From the NCBI RefSeq assembly GCF_029392095.1, contig NZ_CP113930.1:1240001-1304000 (forward strand): a stretch of 64,000 nucleotides of DNA. The letters are read 5' to 3'. This document shows positions 62,413 to 64,000 of the stretch, in pieces (the stretch's first letter is position 1; every line of letters starts with the position of its first letter). A program made the translations under genes and the position numbers. Source of the stretch: Lactobacillus sp. ESL0700. GTDB taxonomy: Bacteria; Bacillota; Bacilli; Lactobacillales; Lactobacillaceae. Under the pieces are notes generated by a model. The model saw only the letters and a program-made list of their open reading frames with translations. It was not told where the DNA came from and did not search any database.

Positions 62413-62889
62413 TTATTCTTCTACCTTGTTAATGACAATCTCAAACTTGCCACCAGGGGTTGAAATAGTTACTTGGTCACCCTTCTTCTTGCCTAAAATG
62501 GCTTGAGCGATTGGTGAATCGTTAGAAATCTTACCGTTTAGCGGGTCGGATTCATCACTACCAACGATAGTGTATGTTTCTGGATCGTCCTCACCGACTT
62601 CGGTATAAGTAACTGTCTTACCAACAGCTACTTCGTCGGGATTGGTAGCATTAGCATCAACAACGTGAGCATACTTCAGCATTTCTTCAACAACGCTAAT
62701 CCGGTCTTCAAGGTGACTCTGCTCATCCTTAGCAGCATCATACTCAGAGTTTTCAGATAAGTCACCGTATGAACGGGCAACCTTAATTCGCTCGATTACT
62801 TCTGGACGCTTAACAACTTTTAAATTTTTAAGTTCTGCTTCAAGTTTTTCTTTTCCTTCAGCAGTCATTGGATATGATTTTTCAGGCAT
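62413..62889 (-). CDS. greA: Transcript cleavage factor GreA
   Basis: GreA enters the RNA polymerase secondary channel and rescues backtracked complexes. The 158-residue protein has an N-terminal coiled coil (about 8-78) with the acidic tip [18 protein letters not shown] (about 50-67), and a C-terminal FKBP-like domain with [31 protein letters not shown] precedes the ATG. Confidence 0.96.
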   Translation of the reverse strand: MPEKSYPMTAEGKEKLEAELKNLKVVKRPEVIERIKVARSYGDLSENSEYDAAKDEQSHLEDRISVVEEMLKYAHVVDANATNPDEVAVGKTVTYTEVGEDDPETYTIVGSDESDPLNGKISNDSPIAQAILGKKKGDQVTISTPGGKFEIVINKVEE

Positions 62890-62962
62890 AAAATGTACTC
62901 CTTAAAGTTAAATTTTCTTTGCAATGGTCTATGATATTAATTTCCCAGCACAAAGTCAACCT

Positions 62963-64000
62963 CTAACGAATTTTTGCGCTAAGTTTATCTTCCAAATCAG
63001 CCATAATCGCATCCATTGCCTTAGTGACAATTTCATCGGTCAAAGTATCTTTTTCGTTCAAGAATGTTAAGTTGTAAGCCAAGCTCTTCTTATCCTTATC
63101 AATATGAGTACCTTGGTAAACGTCAATTACGCGTAAACTGCGCAAGTACTTACCACCATTAGCTTTAATGCTGTCCTCAATTTGTTGGTTAGTAACGTCT
63201 TCGCCAACCAAGATTGACAAATCACGCTCAATTGCAGGGAATTTTGGTGCTGGTGTTGAAACTGTCTTCGGTTCAATAATCATTGGAATAATTTCATCCA
63301 GATTTAATTCGTAACCATAAATTTCTGCACCATTAAGCGCCTTATCAGCCATAGTAATCGTGTGAGCAATCATCCCGATTAAACCAACATACTTACCTTT
63401 AATGTAAATTCCGGCAGTTCTAGTTGGGTGCAAGCCCACTACGACTTCTGCCTTGTATTCAACTTCGCTTAAGTCAATGCCAATTGCCAATAGTAAGTTA
63501 GTTAATTGTCCCTTAACGTAATAGAAGTCAATCTTTTCATCTTCATGTTGCCAGTTAGCAAAGTAAGTATTGCCACTGTAAAGTGCTGCTAAGTGTTCGT
63601 GTTCATTGTAAGTACCACCATCATGGTCATAAACACGACCTTGCTCGTAGAGTGCCAATTGATTTTGTTTGCGCGCCATATTGTAGCTAGCAGCATCAAC
63701 TAACCCAGTCAACAAGTTTTGTCTTAAAGTTGAACGACTTGAGTTCAATGGCATTTGCACTTCAACAACTTCTTTAGGTTCCTTAGTAAAGGCAAGTGCC
63801 TTAACTGGTGAGGTCAAAGAATATGAAATTGCTTCGATCAGGCCTTGACCTTGAGCGACCTTTTTAATCCGTCTTAAAACTGTCTCTTCTTTAGAGTAGC
63901 CACCGTGGGTTTCTGCCAAAACAGGTTGGGTAGACTTGATATTATCATAGCCGTATAACCGACCAACTTCTTCAACCAAGTCTGCAGGAATAGCAATGTC
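62963..64000 (-). CDS. pheT: Phenylalanyl-tRNA synthetase beta subunit, C-terminal part (cut by window edge)
   Basis: PheT forms the alpha2-beta2 enzyme with PheS. The reading frame is open to the window's right edge, so only about 345 C-terminal residues are seen. They begin in the B5 domain end (DLVEEVGRLYGYDNI) and continue through the catalytic-like core (AISYSLTSPVKALAF, MPLNSSRSTLRQNLLTGLVDAASYN) to the C-terminal anticodon-binding FDX-ACB domain (APKFPAIERDLSILVGEDV to the end). The N-terminus and pheS lie outside. Confidence 0.95.
   Translation of the reverse strand, partial: DIAIPADLVEEVGRLYGYDNIKSTQPVLAETHGGYSKEETVLRRIKKVAQGQGLIEAISYSLTSPVKALAFTKEPKEVVEVQMPLNSSRSTLRQNLLTGLVDAASYNMARKQNQLALYEQGRVYDHDGGTYNEHEHLAALYSGNTYFANWQHEDEKIDFYYVKGQLTNLLLAIGIDLSEVEYKAEVVVGLHPTRTAGIYIKGKYVGLIGMIAHTITMADKALNGAEIYGYELNLDEIIPMIIEPKTVSTPAPKFPAIERDLSILVGEDVTNQQIEDSIKANGGKYLRSLRVIDVYQGTHIDKDKKSLAYNLTFLNEKDTLTDEIVTKAMDAIMADLEDKLSAKIR

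Overview
The window looks like chromosomal DNA of a homofermentative Lactobacillus of the delbrueckii/acidophilus lineage. Reasons: low-GC Firmicute gene content and order (rpoZ-gmk, recN-tlyA-ispA-xseBA-folD-nusB, ynbB-miaA-rhomboid-yqgN-rpmG), strong AGGAGG-type ribosome binding sites, short intergenic gaps, PyrR-controlled pyr genes, a PepX aminopeptidase, and a trehalose locus whose PTS protein has the IIA-IIB-IIC order. Most of the window is ordinary core genome. No phage, insertion sequence, CRISPR array or rRNA was seen.

Layout. 1-16.2 kb, mostly minus strand: priA (partial), rpoZ, gmk, then a plus-strand SOS-type gene at 1.3 kb; the recN/tlyA/ispA/xseBA/folD/nusB/asp23/efp/pepP replication-repair and housekeeping run; rpmA-rplU with an L21 leader; YitT; an uncharacterised DUF2325-like protein; and a large DUF2207 membrane protein. 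16.3-19.6 kb: tRNA-Arg(TCT), then an AT-rich accessory pocket with four poorly characterised genes. 19.7-27.7 kb: a serine hydrolase, a PfoR-like membrane protein behind a transcription attenuator with its own leader peptide, and a malonate decarboxylase operon (mdcH-A-C-DE-G). 28-31 kb: an OppA lipoprotein and a 2-hydroxyacid dehydrogenase. 31-31.6 kb: a small locus shaped like a type I toxin-antitoxin system. 31.8-39.2 kb: an ArsC/Spx-like protein, pepX and the trehalose locus (treC-treR divergent from treB). 39.3-50.1 kb: all de novo UMP synthesis genes, pyrD-R-B-C-carA-carB on minus and pyrF-E on plus, with three PyrR attenuators, plus an orphan MetQ-like binding protein. 50.2-53 kb: an amino acid permease and an MFS transporter. 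53.2-64 kb: glnA, ynbB, miaA, rhodanese, yqgQ, rhomboid, yqgN, rpmG, a class B PBP, N-acetylglucosamine kinase, greA and pheT (partial).

Most interesting signals. (1) At 21.2-21.45 kb, a 24-residue leader peptide rich in Tyr and Phe precedes mutually exclusive hairpins ending in an intrinsic terminator, just before a PTS_EIIC_2/PfoR-like gene. (2) At 31.0-31.57 kb, a hydrophobic 54-residue ORF has a 3' region overlapped by a convergent small RNA gene; the small RNA module is tandemly duplicated. (3) At 1.2-1.57 kb, an orphan YolD-like gene has LexA-box-like sites placed over its promoter. Smaller points are a fused MdcD-MdcE protein with no mdcB nearby, rplU-rpmA without prp, glnA without adjacent glnR, and a pyrD of the PyrDB type without pyrK.
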